A DNA stretch of 63,970 nucleotides from Mesorhizobium sp. STM 4661 (GTDB lineage Bacteria > Pseudomonadota > Alphaproteobacteria > Rhizobiales > Rhizobiaceae), in NCBI RefSeq assembly GCF_000359125.1, contig NZ_CAAF010000020.1, positions 1 to 63,970 of the forward strand. Reading direction: 5' to 3'. The position numbers and the translations under genes were made by a program. The notes under the pieces are model-generated. The model was not told the DNA's origin, did not search any database, and saw only the letters and a list, made by a program, of their open reading frames with translations. Within the stretch, counting starts at the first letter, position 1. Each line of letters opens with the position of its first letter. Of this stretch, positions 54,912 to 63,847 are shown piece after piece.

Positions 54912-56165
54912 ATGACCGGATATTTTTCCTCTCCCTTTCCGCGCCGCGCATCGGTCGGCGTCGATGTCGGCGGCGTGTTGGTCGGCGGGAGTGCTCCTGT
55001 CGTCGTGCAGTCGATGACCAACACCGACACCGCCGATGTCGACCAGACGGTCACTCAGGTTGCCGCGCTGCATCGCGCCGGCTCCGAGATCGTGCGCATC
55101 ACCGTCGACCGTGATGAGAGCGCCGCCGCCGTACCTTCTATTCGCGACCGGCTTGCCCGGCTCGGCATCAACGTGCCGCTGGTCGGCGATTTCCACTATA
55201 TCGGCCACAAGCTGCTGGCCGACCATCCGGCCTGTGCCGAGGCGCTGGCCAAATACCGCATCAACCCCGGCAATGTCGGCTTCAAGGACAAGAAGGACCG
55301 GCAGTTCGCGGCGATCGTCGAGATGGCGATCAAATATGACAAGCCGGTGCGCATCGGCGTCAACTGGGGCTCGCTCGACCAGGAGTTGCTGACCCGGTTG
55401 ATGGACGACAACCAGGCCCAGGGCTTTCCGCTGACCGCGCAGGAGGTCACCCGCGAGGCGATCGTGCAGTCGGCCATTCTCTCGGCCGAAATGGCCGAGG
55501 AGATCGGCCTTGGCCGCGACAAGATCATCCTGTCGGCCAAGGTCAGCGGTGTGCAGGACCTGATCGCCGTCTATACCGAACTCGCCACCCGCTCCAATCA
55601 TGCGCTGCATCTCGGCCTGACCGAGGCCGGCATGGGCTCAAAAGGCATCGTCGCCTCGTCCGCCGCGATGGGCATCCTTTTGCAGCAAGGCATTGGCGAC
55701 ACCATCCGCATCTCGCTGACGCCGGAACCGAATGGCGACCGCACCCGCGAGGTGCAGGTGTCGCAGGAACTGCTGCAGACCATGGGCTTCCGGCAATTCG
55801 TGCCGATCGTCGCCGCCTGTCCCGGCTGCGGCCGCACGACCTCGACCGTTTTCCAGGAACTCGCCCAGAACATCCAGGCGGATCTCAGGAAGAACATGCC
55901 GGTGTGGCGGGAGAAATATCCCGGCGTCGAGAACCTCAAGGTCGCGGTGATGGGTTGCATCGTCAACGGCCCCGGCGAATCCAAGCATGCCGATATCGGC
56001 ATTTCGCTGCCCGGCACGGGTGAGACGCCGACGGCGCCGGTGTTCGTCGACGGCAAGAAGGCGGCGACGCTGCGCGGGCCGTCGATTGCCGCCGACTTCG
56101 AGAAGATGGTCGCCGACTATATCGACAACCGGTTCGGGCAACACGGCAAGGCCGCGGCGGAGTAG
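54912..56165 (+). CDS. ispG: 4-hydroxy-3-methylbut-2-en-1-yl diphosphate synthase
   Basis: This 417-residue enzyme of the MEP isoprenoid pathway reductively converts MEcPP to HMBPP using a 4Fe-4S cluster. [21 protein letters not shown] at the N-terminus and the cysteine motifs CPGCGRTT and [11 protein letters not shown] that hold the cluster are present. Length matches the alphaproteobacterial form. The next gene begins four bases after its stop. Confidence 0.95.
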   Translation: MTGYFSSPFPRRASVGVDVGGVLVGGSAPVVVQSMTNTDTADVDQTVTQVAALHRAGSEIVRITVDRDESAAAVPSIRDRLARLGINVPLVGDFHYIGHKLLADHPACAEALAKYRINPGNVGFKDKKDRQFAAIVEMAIKYDKPVRIGVNWGSLDQELLTRLMDDNQAQGFPLTAQEVTREAIVQSAILSAEMAEEIGLGRDKIILSAKVSGVQDLIAVYTELATRSNHALHLGLTEAGMGSKGIVASSAAMGILLQQGIGDTIRISLTPEPNGDRTREVQVSQELLQTMGFRQFVPIVAACPGCGRTTSTVFQELAQNIQADLRKNMPVWREKYPGVENLKVAVMGCIVNGPGESKHADIGISLPGTGETPTAPVFVDGKKAATLRGPSIAADFEKMVADYIDNRFGQHGKAAAE

Positions 56166-56169
56166 GTCG

Positions 56170-57021
56170 ATGCGCTTCCCCTGGGCGACGCTGGTCTTGC
56201 TTGGCGGGCTGGCTTCGGCGACCGCCGTTCAGGCCGATCCGCCGCGCCCTGCCAAACAGCGGCTGATCGACCGGGTCTGCAACCTGATCGAGGCCCATGC
56301 AAGCCAGAACGGCCTGCCCAAGGACTTCTTCGCCCGGCTGATCTGGAAGGAAAGCCGCTTCGATCCCAATGCGGTCAGTCCGGTCGGCGCCGAAGGCATT
56401 GCCCAGTTCATGCCGGGTACCGCCAAGATGCGCGGCCTCGCCAATTCCTTCGATATCGAGCAGGCTATCCCTGCCTCGGCGAAGTATCTCGCCGAAATGA
56501 AGGCCGGGTTCGGCAATCTGGGTCTCGCCGCCGCCGCCTACAATGCCGGCGAAAGCCGGGTGTCGCGCTGGCTGAATTCCGGCGGCTTCCTGCCGATGGA
56601 GACCGAAAGCTACGTTCTGGACGTCATGGGCGAGCCGGCCGACCGGTTCACCGACACCGCCTATGCCGGCACCATCAGGCCGCTCGACAAGAAAGCGAAC
56701 TTCGCGGTCGCCTGCCGCAAGCTGCCGGTGATCATGTCCAGAACCGTGGCCATGGCAAGGATCAACATCAAGCCGTGGGGCGTGCAGGTGGCCGGCAATT
56801 TCCGCCGTGCCGCGGCGCTCAACCAATGGAGCAGCGTGAAGCGCCGGTTTCCGGCCTTGCTCAGCGGCAGCAATCCGGTGGTCAGCCGGGTGCGGACCCC
56901 GATCGGCAGGCGTGGCATCTATGCGGTGCGGATCGGTGCCGACACCAAAGGCAAGGCCGACAATATCTGCCAGAAACTGCAAAGCGTCGGCGGCGCCTGT
57001 ATTGTGGTGCGAAACCGGTAG
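56170..57021 (+). CDS. Lytic transglycosylase with SPOR-like C-terminus
   Basis: This 283-residue exported protein has a signal peptide ending AVQA and a Slt70-type transglycosylase domain: FARLIWKESRFDPNAVSP with the catalytic Glu in KESRF, GAEGIAQFMPGTA, and AAYNAGESRV. The C-terminal ~70 residues (RGIYAVRIGADTKGKADNICQKLQSVGGACIVVRNR, read in pieces) look like a SPOR domain that binds denuded peptidoglycan at the septum. ATG at 56170. Confidence 0.88.
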   Translation: MRFPWATLVLLGGLASATAVQADPPRPAKQRLIDRVCNLIEAHASQNGLPKDFFARLIWKESRFDPNAVSPVGAEGIAQFMPGTAKMRGLANSFDIEQAIPASAKYLAEMKAGFGNLGLAAAAYNAGESRVSRWLNSGGFLPMETESYVLDVMGEPADRFTDTAYAGTIRPLDKKANFAVACRKLPVIMSRTVAMARINIKPWGVQVAGNFRRAAALNQWSSVKRRFPALLSGSNPVVSRVRTPIGRRGIYAVRIGADTKGKADNICQKLQSVGGACIVVRNR

Positions 57022-57060
57022 GTCCCGGCGGCCTCGTCGGGTTTGAAAAGCGCTGGAAAC

Positions 57061-57612
57061 ATGACCGCCAGGATCATCCTTCTCAACGGCGCCGGCAGCG
57101 CCGGCAAGAGTTCGATCGCCAAGGCGTTGCAGACGATGACGGCCGAGCCCTTCCTGCATGTCCAGATGGATGCGTTCGTCGAGATGCTGCCGGAAGCCCT
57201 TCAGGACCATGCCGACGGCTTGTCTTATGAAACCGTACGGAAGGACGGCAAGCCGCAGGTCGCGATCAGCACCGGACCTGTCGGTGCGCGAACCTTGCGC
57301 GGCATGCGGCACGCCATTGCCGCGATGGCGGAACAAGGCAACAACCTCATCGTCGACGACGTGCTGTGCGACGGCGAGATGCCGGAATATCTGAGGTTGC
57401 TGTCGAAGTTCGATCTTCACCTGGTCGGCGTCTTCGCGTCGCTCGATGTTCTCGAGGTCCGCGAAATCCAGCGGGCCGATCGCCTGCCGGGGCTGGCGCG
57501 CTGGCAGTATGACCGCGTGCACAAGGGCATCGACTATGATCTCGAAGTAGACACCAGCGCGCTGACGGCGCTGGAATGCGCTAGGCTCATACAGGAAAGG
57601 TTCAAGCTATAG
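57061..57612 (+). CDS. Chloramphenicol phosphotransferase-like P-loop protein
   Basis: This 183-residue protein resembles the CPT family: Walker A GAGSAGKSS, VQMDAFVEMLP, and NLIVDDVLCDG. Some members phosphorylate chloramphenicol, but most rhizobial homologs have no tested substrate; antibiotic resistance should not be assumed. The start at 57061 (MTARIILLNGAG) fits the domain. Confidence 0.82.
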   Translation: MTARIILLNGAGSAGKSSIAKALQTMTAEPFLHVQMDAFVEMLPEALQDHADGLSYETVRKDGKPQVAISTGPVGARTLRGMRHAIAAMAEQGNNLIVDDVLCDGEMPEYLRLLSKFDLHLVGVFASLDVLEVREIQRADRLPGLARWQYDRVHKGIDYDLEVDTSALTALECARLIQERFKL

Positions 57613-57869
57613 GCCTGCCATGGCGGCGTGCAGGGCTGGCCTGCCCGAGCGAACGCGTTGGCCAAGCTTCACCGTTCGCCGATGCCGCGCATCGGACGCG
57701 AGATCCCGGCAAGCTCAGTTCCGGAAGGCGCCCCGCCGATCGGATGACGCGGAACCTATGTTCGCCTTCGAGGGAGGTCAATTCGACGGATGCGCGTCCG
57801 GCTGACTGTTATTGGGTGGAATTTTGCGAGCCGTTGCAGGTGCCTTCGGGAAAGCTAGACCTTCTGATA

Positions 57870-58787
57870 TCAGTTGTTGCGAGCCGCCACGAATCTGGCT
57901 GCTCCCTTCAGGAGTGCTGCGTCTTCGCCATAGGGATCGAGCAGCGCATGCGCCTGGTCGACCAGCCCGTTGAGCTGGTCCCGCGCCCAGCCGGCGCCAT
58001 GCAGCGCCACCAGCGTCGCCTTGCCGGCGGCGGCATCCTTGCCGGTGGCCTTGCCCATCTGACTGGCGTCCGCCGTCAGGTCGAGCAGGTCGTCGGCCAG
58101 TTGAAAGGCCAGGCCGATCGCCGAGCCGAACTCGGCCAGTCTTTCGCGGTCGGCCGGTGGCGCGCCGGCAATGATCGCGCCCGCCTCGCAGGCGAAGCGG
58201 ATCAGCGCGCCGGTCTTCATCGCCTGCAGCCTTATGATGCCGGCTTCGTCCGGCCTGATCCGCTCGGCTTCGAGGTCGAGCGTCTGGCCGCCAACCATGC
58301 CGCCGGCCCCGGCGGCACGGGCCAGCGCCAGCACCAGCGCCGCCCTGCGCTCAGCCGGCAGCGCTGTCGCCTCATCGGCAATGATGTCGAAGGCAAGCGT
58401 CTGCAAGGCGTCGCCGGCGAGAATGGCGGTCGCCTCGTCGAAGGCCTTGTGCACGGTCGGCTGGCCACGGCGCAAATCATCGTCGTCCATGGCCGGCAGA
58501 TCGTCATGGATCAGCGAATAGCAATGCACGCATTCGAGGGCCGCCGCCACGCGCAGCGCCGCCTCGCCGTCGGCGGAAAACAGCGCTGCACTTTCCAGGA
58601 CCAGGAACGGCCGCAGGCGCTTGCCGCCGTTCAACACGCCGTGGCGCATCGCCGCCATCAGCTGCTCAGGCCGCGCGATCTCGCCCGAAAGCGGGCGGTC
58701 GTCGAGAAGCCGCCTGAGCAGCGCCTTGAGCGGGCCGGCGCGTGCGACAAGTGCAGTCTCGAACAGCATTTGGTCGTCTTTCGTCAT
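57870..58787 (-). CDS. ispA: Polyprenyl (farnesyl) diphosphate synthase
   Basis: This 305-residue trans-prenyltransferase has the first aspartate-rich motif HDDLPAMDDDDLRRG and the second in QLADDLLDLT, with GGKRLRP in the substrate-binding region. It builds FPP (or GGPP) for quinones and undecaprenyl phosphate from units made by IspG. Start at 58787 (MTKDDQMLF) matches the family. The chain-length class is inferred. Confidence 0.9.
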   Translation of the reverse strand: MTKDDQMLFETALVARAGPLKALLRRLLDDRPLSGEIARPEQLMAAMRHGVLNGGKRLRPFLVLESAALFSADGEAALRVAAALECVHCYSLIHDDLPAMDDDDLRRGQPTVHKAFDEATAILAGDALQTLAFDIIADEATALPAERRAALVLALARAAGAGGMVGGQTLDLEAERIRPDEAGIIRLQAMKTGALIRFACEAGAIIAGAPPADRERLAEFGSAIGLAFQLADDLLDLTADASQMGKATGKDAAAGKATLVALHGAGWARDQLNGLVDQAHALLDPYGEDAALLKGAARFVAARNN

Positions 58788-58916
58788 GGCCGGGACCGGT
58801 AGCCGACACTCAGACGTTGCGCAAGAAGCCAAGCGCCATTATGCCGGGGCAGGGAGTAGCGTGGGTTGGGCGGCTTGGCGGAACCGATCGTCGATCTCGA
58901 AACCGAAGGGTTGGAC

Positions 58917-59627
58917 ATGGCGGGTAGACCGAAACGCGGCAACCGCATCGGTCTCAAACGCTGGGTCCGGCGTGGCGTTGCCGTCGTCCTTGTGCTGGCG
59001 CTGATACCGGCGGTGCTGACCTTCCTCTATCTGCCGTGGTTCGTGCATCCGGTGTCGACGCTGATGCTGAAGGACCTGGCGACGTTTTCCGGCTATGACC
59101 GGCGCTGGGTTTCGATCGACGATGTGGCGCCGGTGCTGGCGCATTCTGTCATCATGTCGGAGGACGGGCAGTTCTGTTTCCACCGCGGCATCGATCTCGG
59201 CGAATTGAGGGGCGTCGTCGACGATGCGCTGTCCGGCGAGATGACCCGCGGCGCCTCGACCATCACCATGCAGACGGTGAAGAACCTCTATCTCTGGTCG
59301 CGGCCGCTGGGCTCGGTGCGCAAGGTCGTCGAACTGCCGCTGGCCGTCTATTTCGACGCGGTGATGTCGAAGCGGCGCATCATGGAGATCTACCTCAACA
59401 TTGCCGAATGGGGGCCGGGCATCTATGGCATCGAGGCCGCCGCCCAGTACCATTTCGGGGTGTCGGCAAAACAATTGTCGCGACGGCAGGCGGCCCTGCT
59501 TGCCGTCAGCTTGCCGAATCCGATCGCGCGCAATCCGGCGAAACCCGGGCCGGGGCTGAGACGGCTGGCCTCGCTGATCGAGCGGCGCGCGGGCCGGTCC
59601 GGCGCCTATGTCGGCTGTCTGCAATAG
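58917..59627 (+). CDS. mtgA: Monofunctional peptidoglycan glycosyltransferase
   Basis: This 236-residue membrane-anchored enzyme polymerises lipid II. A single N-terminal helix ([21 protein letters not shown]) precedes the GT51 domain: the catalytic Glu is in [15 protein letters not shown], and [16 protein letters not shown] and [22 protein letters not shown] are canonical motifs. A TTG start at 58866 would add 17 residues; the ATG at 58917 is preferred. Confidence 0.92.
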   Translation: MAGRPKRGNRIGLKRWVRRGVAVVLVLALIPAVLTFLYLPWFVHPVSTLMLKDLATFSGYDRRWVSIDDVAPVLAHSVIMSEDGQFCFHRGIDLGELRGVVDDALSGEMTRGASTITMQTVKNLYLWSRPLGSVRKVVELPLAVYFDAVMSKRRIMEIYLNIAEWGPGIYGIEAAAQYHFGVSAKQLSRRQAALLAVSLPNPIARNPAKPGPGLRRLASLIERRAGRSGAYVGCLQ

Positions 59628-59766
59628 CGGCAAAAAAATTCGCTTCGGCGCTGGCCAAAACGGCAGCAGGCGTGTATAGGCACCCGACTTTCTCAGATTC
59701 CGGCCCCTGACGCGGCCCTTTCACGAGGGCGGCCGGGGCATTTTGACCATCTAGTGGAGCATATCC

Positions 59767-59949
59767 ATGGCCGTTCCGAAACGAAAAACCTCTCCGTCCA
59801 AGCGCGGCATGCGCCGCTCGGCCGACGCGCTCAAGGCCCCGACCTATGTCGAGGACAAGAATTCCGGCGAGATGCGCCGGCCGCACCATATCGACCTGAA
59901 GACCGGCATGTATCGCGGTCGCCAGGTTCTGGAGCCGAAGGAAAGCTGA
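59767..59949 (+). CDS. rpmF: 50S ribosomal protein L32, cysteine-free type
   Basis: This 60-residue protein ([20 protein letters not shown] onward) is L32. It has no cysteines, so it does not use the zinc ribbon found in some bacteria, the usual alphaproteobacterial form. It is followed by a clear terminator. Confidence 0.95.
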   Translation: MAVPKRKTSPSKRGMRRSADALKAPTYVEDKNSGEMRRPHHIDLKTGMYRGRQVLEPKES

Positions 59950-59981
59950 GAAGCGCTTTCCACGGTTTCGTGACTACCAAA

Positions 59982-60007
59982 AGACCGGCCTCTGGCCGGT
60001 CTTTTTG
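59982..60007 (+). terminator. Rho-independent terminator of rpmF
   Basis: AGACCGGCC (59982-59990) pairs with GGCCGGTCT (59994-60002) across TCT and is followed by TTTT. It lies 33 bases after the rpmF stop. Confidence 0.9.
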
Positions 60008-60188
60008 CGTTTGGCGCAGACGATCGTCCAGCGTGGCGCTATCTCCAGCAGCCGTATCTGGATGCAGCCGCCTCCGGCTGACATGGTTATTTCGCACCGT
60101 CTTTGTCCGTGTTCGCGCTGGCATGCGAAAATTCTTGACGGCGAACGCCCGGCGCATACTAGAGAAGGAGTCTAACCGGAGACGCCTG

Positions 60189-60590
60189 ATGTTCGGTGCC
60201 ATTCCGCTGCTGATCGTGCCCTTCGTTCTCTACAATCTCGGGCTTCTGGGAATATTCGGCGGCGGCGACGATCCGTGGGTGACCGAGATCCTCTCAGTTC
60301 GCATGATGTCGGGCGGCGTCTTCTCGATGACCCTTGGCGACCTGATGGTGCTGATCGGGCTGATCTTCTTCTTCATCGAAATGGTGAAAGCGACACGCAC
60401 GACGAACGCCTCGATCATGGACCATTTGTTGTCGACCTTCGTCTTCGTGGCGTTCCTGGTCGAGTTCCTGCTGGTCAAGGGTGCGGCGCATTCCGTCTTT
60501 TTCACGCTGATGGTCATCGCGCTGATCGATGTGCTGGCCGGCTTCTCGGTGTCGATGCGGTCGGCCAGCCGCGACATCAACATGAACTAA
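60189..60590 (+). CDS. Conserved multi-pass membrane protein
   Basis: This 133-residue protein has four predicted transmembrane helices (IPLLIVPFVLYNLGLLGIF, LGDLMVLIGLIFFFIEMV, TFVFVAFLVEFLLV and SVFFTLMVIALIDVLAGFSV). The GGGDDPWVTEILSVRMMSGG loop is conserved-looking, but I do not recognise a family. ATG at 60189. Its neighbours suggest no specific role. Confidence 0.8.
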   Translation: MFGAIPLLIVPFVLYNLGLLGIFGGGDDPWVTEILSVRMMSGGVFSMTLGDLMVLIGLIFFFIEMVKATRTTNASIMDHLLSTFVFVAFLVEFLLVKGAAHSVFFTLMVIALIDVLAGFSVSMRSASRDINMN

Positions 60591-60662
60591 GGCTGCATTG
60601 ACGTTCAGGTGATGCCGATCTGACCTGTATCTCAACGTACCCTTGGCCGCGATATTAAAGAC

Positions 60663-61094
60663 TCAGCCCGGGTCGGCGGTGAAGCCGGCGGCCTCGATGC
60701 CGGCGATTGCCGCTGCCTCGTCATTGTCCGACGTGTCGCCGGAGATACCGACAGCGCCGATGATGACGCCGGCCTTGTTGCGGATCAGCACCCCGCCGAC
60801 GACGGGCAGGACGCGCCCGCCGGAGACATCCGAGATGCCGGCGACCAGATGCGGGCGTTCCTTGGCGAAGGCTTCGACACGGCGCGAACCCATGCCGATG
60901 GCAAGCGCGCCATAGGCTTTGCCGGCCGACATTTGCGGACGCAGGAACGAGGCGCCGTCCTGGCGCTGGAAGGCGACCAGATGGGCGCCGGCATCAAGGA
61001 CCGAAACGCCGAGCGGCTTGAGCTTGAGTTCGGCGCCCTTGGCGAAAGCGGCGTCGATGATTTGCTTGGCTCTGTCCAGCGGCAGTGCGGTCAT
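60663..61094 (-). CDS. GlcG/HbpS family heme-binding-like protein
   Basis: This 143-residue protein matches the GlcG/HbpS fold: VSVLDAGAHLVAFQRQDGA, SAGKAYGALAIGMGSRRVEAFA, and the Gly-rich GGVLIRNKAGVIIGAVGISGDTSDNDEAAA end. Family members bind heme or small molecules, and GlcG is linked to glycolate metabolism; no glycolate genes are seen here. Start at 61094. Confidence 0.88.
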   Translation of the reverse strand: MTALPLDRAKQIIDAAFAKGAELKLKPLGVSVLDAGAHLVAFQRQDGASFLRPQMSAGKAYGALAIGMGSRRVEAFAKERPHLVAGISDVSGGRVLPVVGGVLIRNKAGVIIGAVGISGDTSDNDEAAAIAGIEAAGFTADPG

Positions 61095-61283
61095 GGCAGT
61101 CTCCTGTTTGATAGGCGTGATTCATTGATCCGGGACGACAGATACAAAATCCTGGTTTCGGTTGAAATTGCTTTGCGTGAAGTGGCGAAATGGAAGGTTG
61201 CGCCGTTGACGGGCACTGTCCTGATATGGCGCTGCCGTCCGGTCGCTTCCAGACCTGTTATCGAAGACCTGGACTGGCCAGCG

Positions 61284-61517
61284 CTATTTTTTCTTGGCGC
61301 GCGCCGCTTTCTTCACCGGCGCAGCCGGCGCATTGGCTAGGTCTTCCGCTTCCTTGGCGAGACGCAGCGCCCTCAGCTTGTTGGTTTTTATCTGGCGAGC
61401 GTCGCTCTCGGCGACATATTCCGCCATCGCCTTCTGACGAACCGTGGCTGCCTCTTCCTGCTTCTTGAAACGCAAATCCGCGCGTGCGCGCGCAGTATCC
61501 TTAGAGTTCTCGACCAA
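61284..61517 (-). CDS. Small basic hypothetical protein
   Basis: A short, highly charged helical protein ending in KKAARAKKK, with ARADLRFKKQEEAATVRQKAMAEYV in the middle. It could be a nucleic-acid-associated protein. A TTG at 61517 is the best nearby start; no ATG is available in frame, and the longer frame (to 61685) has poor codon quality. I do not recognise a named family. Confidence 0.5.
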   Translation of the reverse strand: MVENSKDTARARADLRFKKQEEAATVRQKAMAEYVAESDARQIKTNKLRALRLAKEAEDLANAPAAPVKKAARAKKK

Positions 61518-61596
61518 GAGCGTTATCCAATCCCATGAATTATGATTTTCAGCCCCTTGATAGCAGAGCCGGCCTGCAATTGGGAAAATAAGTTGG

Positions 61597-62124
61597 TCAG
61601 GCGGCCGGTTCGCGCCTCGCCTCCGGCGCCTTGCGGGCGACAACCGCTTCGTATCCGGCCTGCAAGGTCGCGCGAACGGTGGCATTCGCCGGCGTGTCGG
61701 AAGGCGCGCCCAGGTGCTCGTGGCGCAACTCGTCCATGAACTTGTCCCACATCGGCGGGCCGCCCCTTTCCAGAAGTTCTGCGCGGATCGAAAGCTCCTC
61801 GCTGACCGGCAGCCAGACGCGGCCCCAGGCGCCGAGATGCGCCAGGATCGGCACCAGCGTGATCGCCATTTCGGTCAGGCTATAGATCGCCTTCTGCTTG
61901 TGGGAGGGATCGTCGGCCTTGGTCAGCATGCCCAATTCCATCAGCCGCTTCAGCCGGTCGGCGAGGATGTTGGAGGCGATGCCTTCGATCGAACCGTTAA
62001 GCAATTCGCGAAAATGGCGCTTGCCGCCGAAAATCATGTCGCGAAGGATGATCAGGCTCCACCTGTCGCCAAACACTTCGAGCGACAGGTTGATCGGGCA
62101 TCCGGACCGGTGATCGGTTTTCAT
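61597..62124 (-). CDS. HxlR family transcriptional regulator
   Basis: This 175-residue regulator has the HxlR winged helix: CPINLSLEVFGDRWSLIILRDMIFGGKRHFRELLN (read in pieces) with the conserved N-terminal Cys, and GIASNILADRLKRLMELGML. Its C-terminal extension is longer than typical. It is divergent from an alpha/beta hydrolase gene, and an operator-like palindrome lies between them, so it probably controls that gene. Start at 62124 (MKTDHRSG). Confidence 0.9.
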   Translation of the reverse strand: MKTDHRSGCPINLSLEVFGDRWSLIILRDMIFGGKRHFRELLNGSIEGIASNILADRLKRLMELGMLTKADDPSHKQKAIYSLTEMAITLVPILAHLGAWGRVWLPVSEELSIRAELLERGGPPMWDKFMDELRHEHLGAPSDTPANATVRATLQAGYEAVVARKAPEARREPAA

Positions 62125-62181
62125 GCGATTCTCCAGGAAAACTGGTTGCATTATCGGATCAGTTTTATTATCGTGCAACTG

Positions 62182-62196
62182 ATTGCAAAATGCAAT
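62182..62196. promoter_or_regulatory. Candidate HxlR operator
   Basis: A perfect inverted repeat ATTGCA-AAA-TGCAAT lies between the divergent HxlR and hydrolase genes. It overlaps an in-frame ATG at 62190 and supports using the downstream ATG at 62223 as the hydrolase start. Binding by HxlR is inferred. Confidence 0.5.
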
Positions 62197-62222
62197 TGGT
62201 TTGCTGGGAGGAGATCGCGACC

Positions 62223-63059
62223 ATGATGAAGACTGCGGAACCTGACATCGCATCCCAGACATTCGGCGATCCGGCGCATCCGCCGCTGCTGCTGATCATG
62301 GGCGCCATGGCGTCGATGCTCTGGTGGCCGGAGGCGTTTTGCCGGAAACTGGCTGGCGAGGGTCTGTTCGTGATCCGCTATGACAATCGCGACACCGGCC
62401 GCTCGACCAAATATGCGCCGGGCGAGCCACCTTACACATTCGACGACATGGCGGACGATGCCGTTCGCGTGCTCGACAGGCACGGCATCGGCAAAGCGCA
62501 TGTGGCCGGCATGTCGATGGGTGGCATGATCGCGCAGCTTGTAGCGCTCAAGCATCCGTCGCGCGTCCTCTCGCTTACCGCGATCAGCACGTCGCCGGTC
62601 GGGATCGATACGTCGCATCTGCCTGGGATGAGCGAGGCCTATGTGAAACATTCGTCCGAGGGGGCAAAGGTCGACTGGTCGGACCGTGAACAGGTGGTCG
62701 ACTTCATCGTCAAGGACGCGCACGCCATCGCCGGCACGGCGCATCCATTCGACGAGAAGCGGACGAGGGCTTTCGTCGAACAGGACTACGACCGTTCCGG
62801 TGGCCTGTTGAGCGCGACCAATCATTTCCTGCTCAAGGGCGGCGAAGACTATCAAGGCCGCCTGCGCGATATGCAGGTTCCACTGCTCGTCATCCACGGC
62901 ACGGCGGATCCGATCTTTCCTGTCGAACATGGCGCCGCTCTCGCGGAAGCCGTTGCCGGCGCGCGGCTGGTCCGCATCGAAGGCGGTGGCCATGAACTGC
63001 ATCCCGACGACTGGCCGGCGATTATTGCGGCCCTCGTTGCGCACAGCAGGGCCAATTAG
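62223..63059 (+). CDS. Alpha/beta hydrolase
   Basis: This 278-residue hydrolase has PPLLLIMGAMASMLWWPEAF, YDNRDTGRSTKY, and the nucleophile elbow GMSMGG; the acid is probably in HGTADPIFP and the His in GGGHELHPDDW. It resembles small-ester or peptidase-like hydrolases next to HxlR regulators in other rhizobia. GGAGGAG precedes the chosen ATG; the substrate is unknown. Confidence 0.88.
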   Translation: MMKTAEPDIASQTFGDPAHPPLLLIMGAMASMLWWPEAFCRKLAGEGLFVIRYDNRDTGRSTKYAPGEPPYTFDDMADDAVRVLDRHGIGKAHVAGMSMGGMIAQLVALKHPSRVLSLTAISTSPVGIDTSHLPGMSEAYVKHSSEGAKVDWSDREQVVDFIVKDAHAIAGTAHPFDEKRTRAFVEQDYDRSGGLLSATNHFLLKGGEDYQGRLRDMQVPLLVIHGTADPIFPVEHGAALAEAVAGARLVRIEGGGHELHPDDWPAIIAALVAHSRAN

Positions 63060-63188
63060 GCGGCGCCGAGCCTTGAGACACCATCCTGGCCGCAATGGTA
63101 AAGTAGCTGCGTCTGTTTGGTCCCCGGGGTTAATCGGGGGGCAAGGCCAAACCGCGCGAATCACCGAAATGGGAACAATGTCCTGACG

Positions 63189-63824
63189 ATGCATCTTCAC
63201 CCGTTGGCCTCCTTTTGCTGGAAGCCGCTGATCGCGCTCTACGAGAATGGCACGCCGTTCGCGTCGGTCGCCGTCGATCTCGGCAACGAACAGTCGCGCG
63301 CGGCGTTCCTGAAATTGTGGCCGGCCGGCGGTGCTGCGCGACGAGACGCTGGACCAGACGGTGCCGGAATCGACGATCATCATCGAATATCTCAACGCAC
63401 GCTATCCCGGGTCGGTCGAGATGATCCCCGCCGATATAGATCTCGCCCGCCAGACCCGCCTCGCCGACCGGTTCTAAGATTTCTACGTCCAGGAGCCGAT
63501 GCAGAAGATCGTCGGCGACCGGCCGCGGCCGGAAGGCAAGACAGACTCGTTCGGCGTCGAACAGGCGCGCGGCCAGTTGCGCAGTGCCTACGCCATCATC
63601 GAGCAGGACATGCAGTCGCATACATGGGCGACGGGCGAGGCCTTCACCATGGCCGACTGCGCCGCGGCGCCTGCGTTATTCTACGCCAACAAGGTCGAAG
63701 CCTTCGGTGGCAATATCCCGCGGTGAGGCGCTATCACGACCGGTTGCTTGAGCGCCCGTCGGTGGCCCGCGTGATCGAGGAAGCGCAGCCCTATTTCAAG
63801 CTCTTCCCCTACAACAGCGGCTAG
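63189..63824 (+). pseudogene. Glutathione S-transferase, multiply disrupted
   Basis: A GST gene with at least three lesions. The first frame gives MHLHPLASFCWKPLIALYEN to KLWPAGG, then about eight bases appear deleted near 63328. The second frame carries VLRDETLDQTVPESTIIIEY and LARQTRLADRF, ending in TAA at 63475-63477 where TAC (Tyr) is expected. It resumes as DFYVQEPMQKIVGDRP up to FGGNIPR, and a base is missing near 63722. The third part returns to the first frame with RYHDRLLERPSVARVIEEAQ to PYNSG. Several independent lesions indicate genuine decay. Confidence 0.85.
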
Positions 63825-63847
63825 ATCCAATTCCTGCCTGCCGCCTT

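Noticed and set aside
57061..57612. Chloramphenicol resistance gene
   Set aside because: The CPT-like fold alone does not show drug phosphorylation, and rhizobial homologs are chromosomal with unknown substrates.
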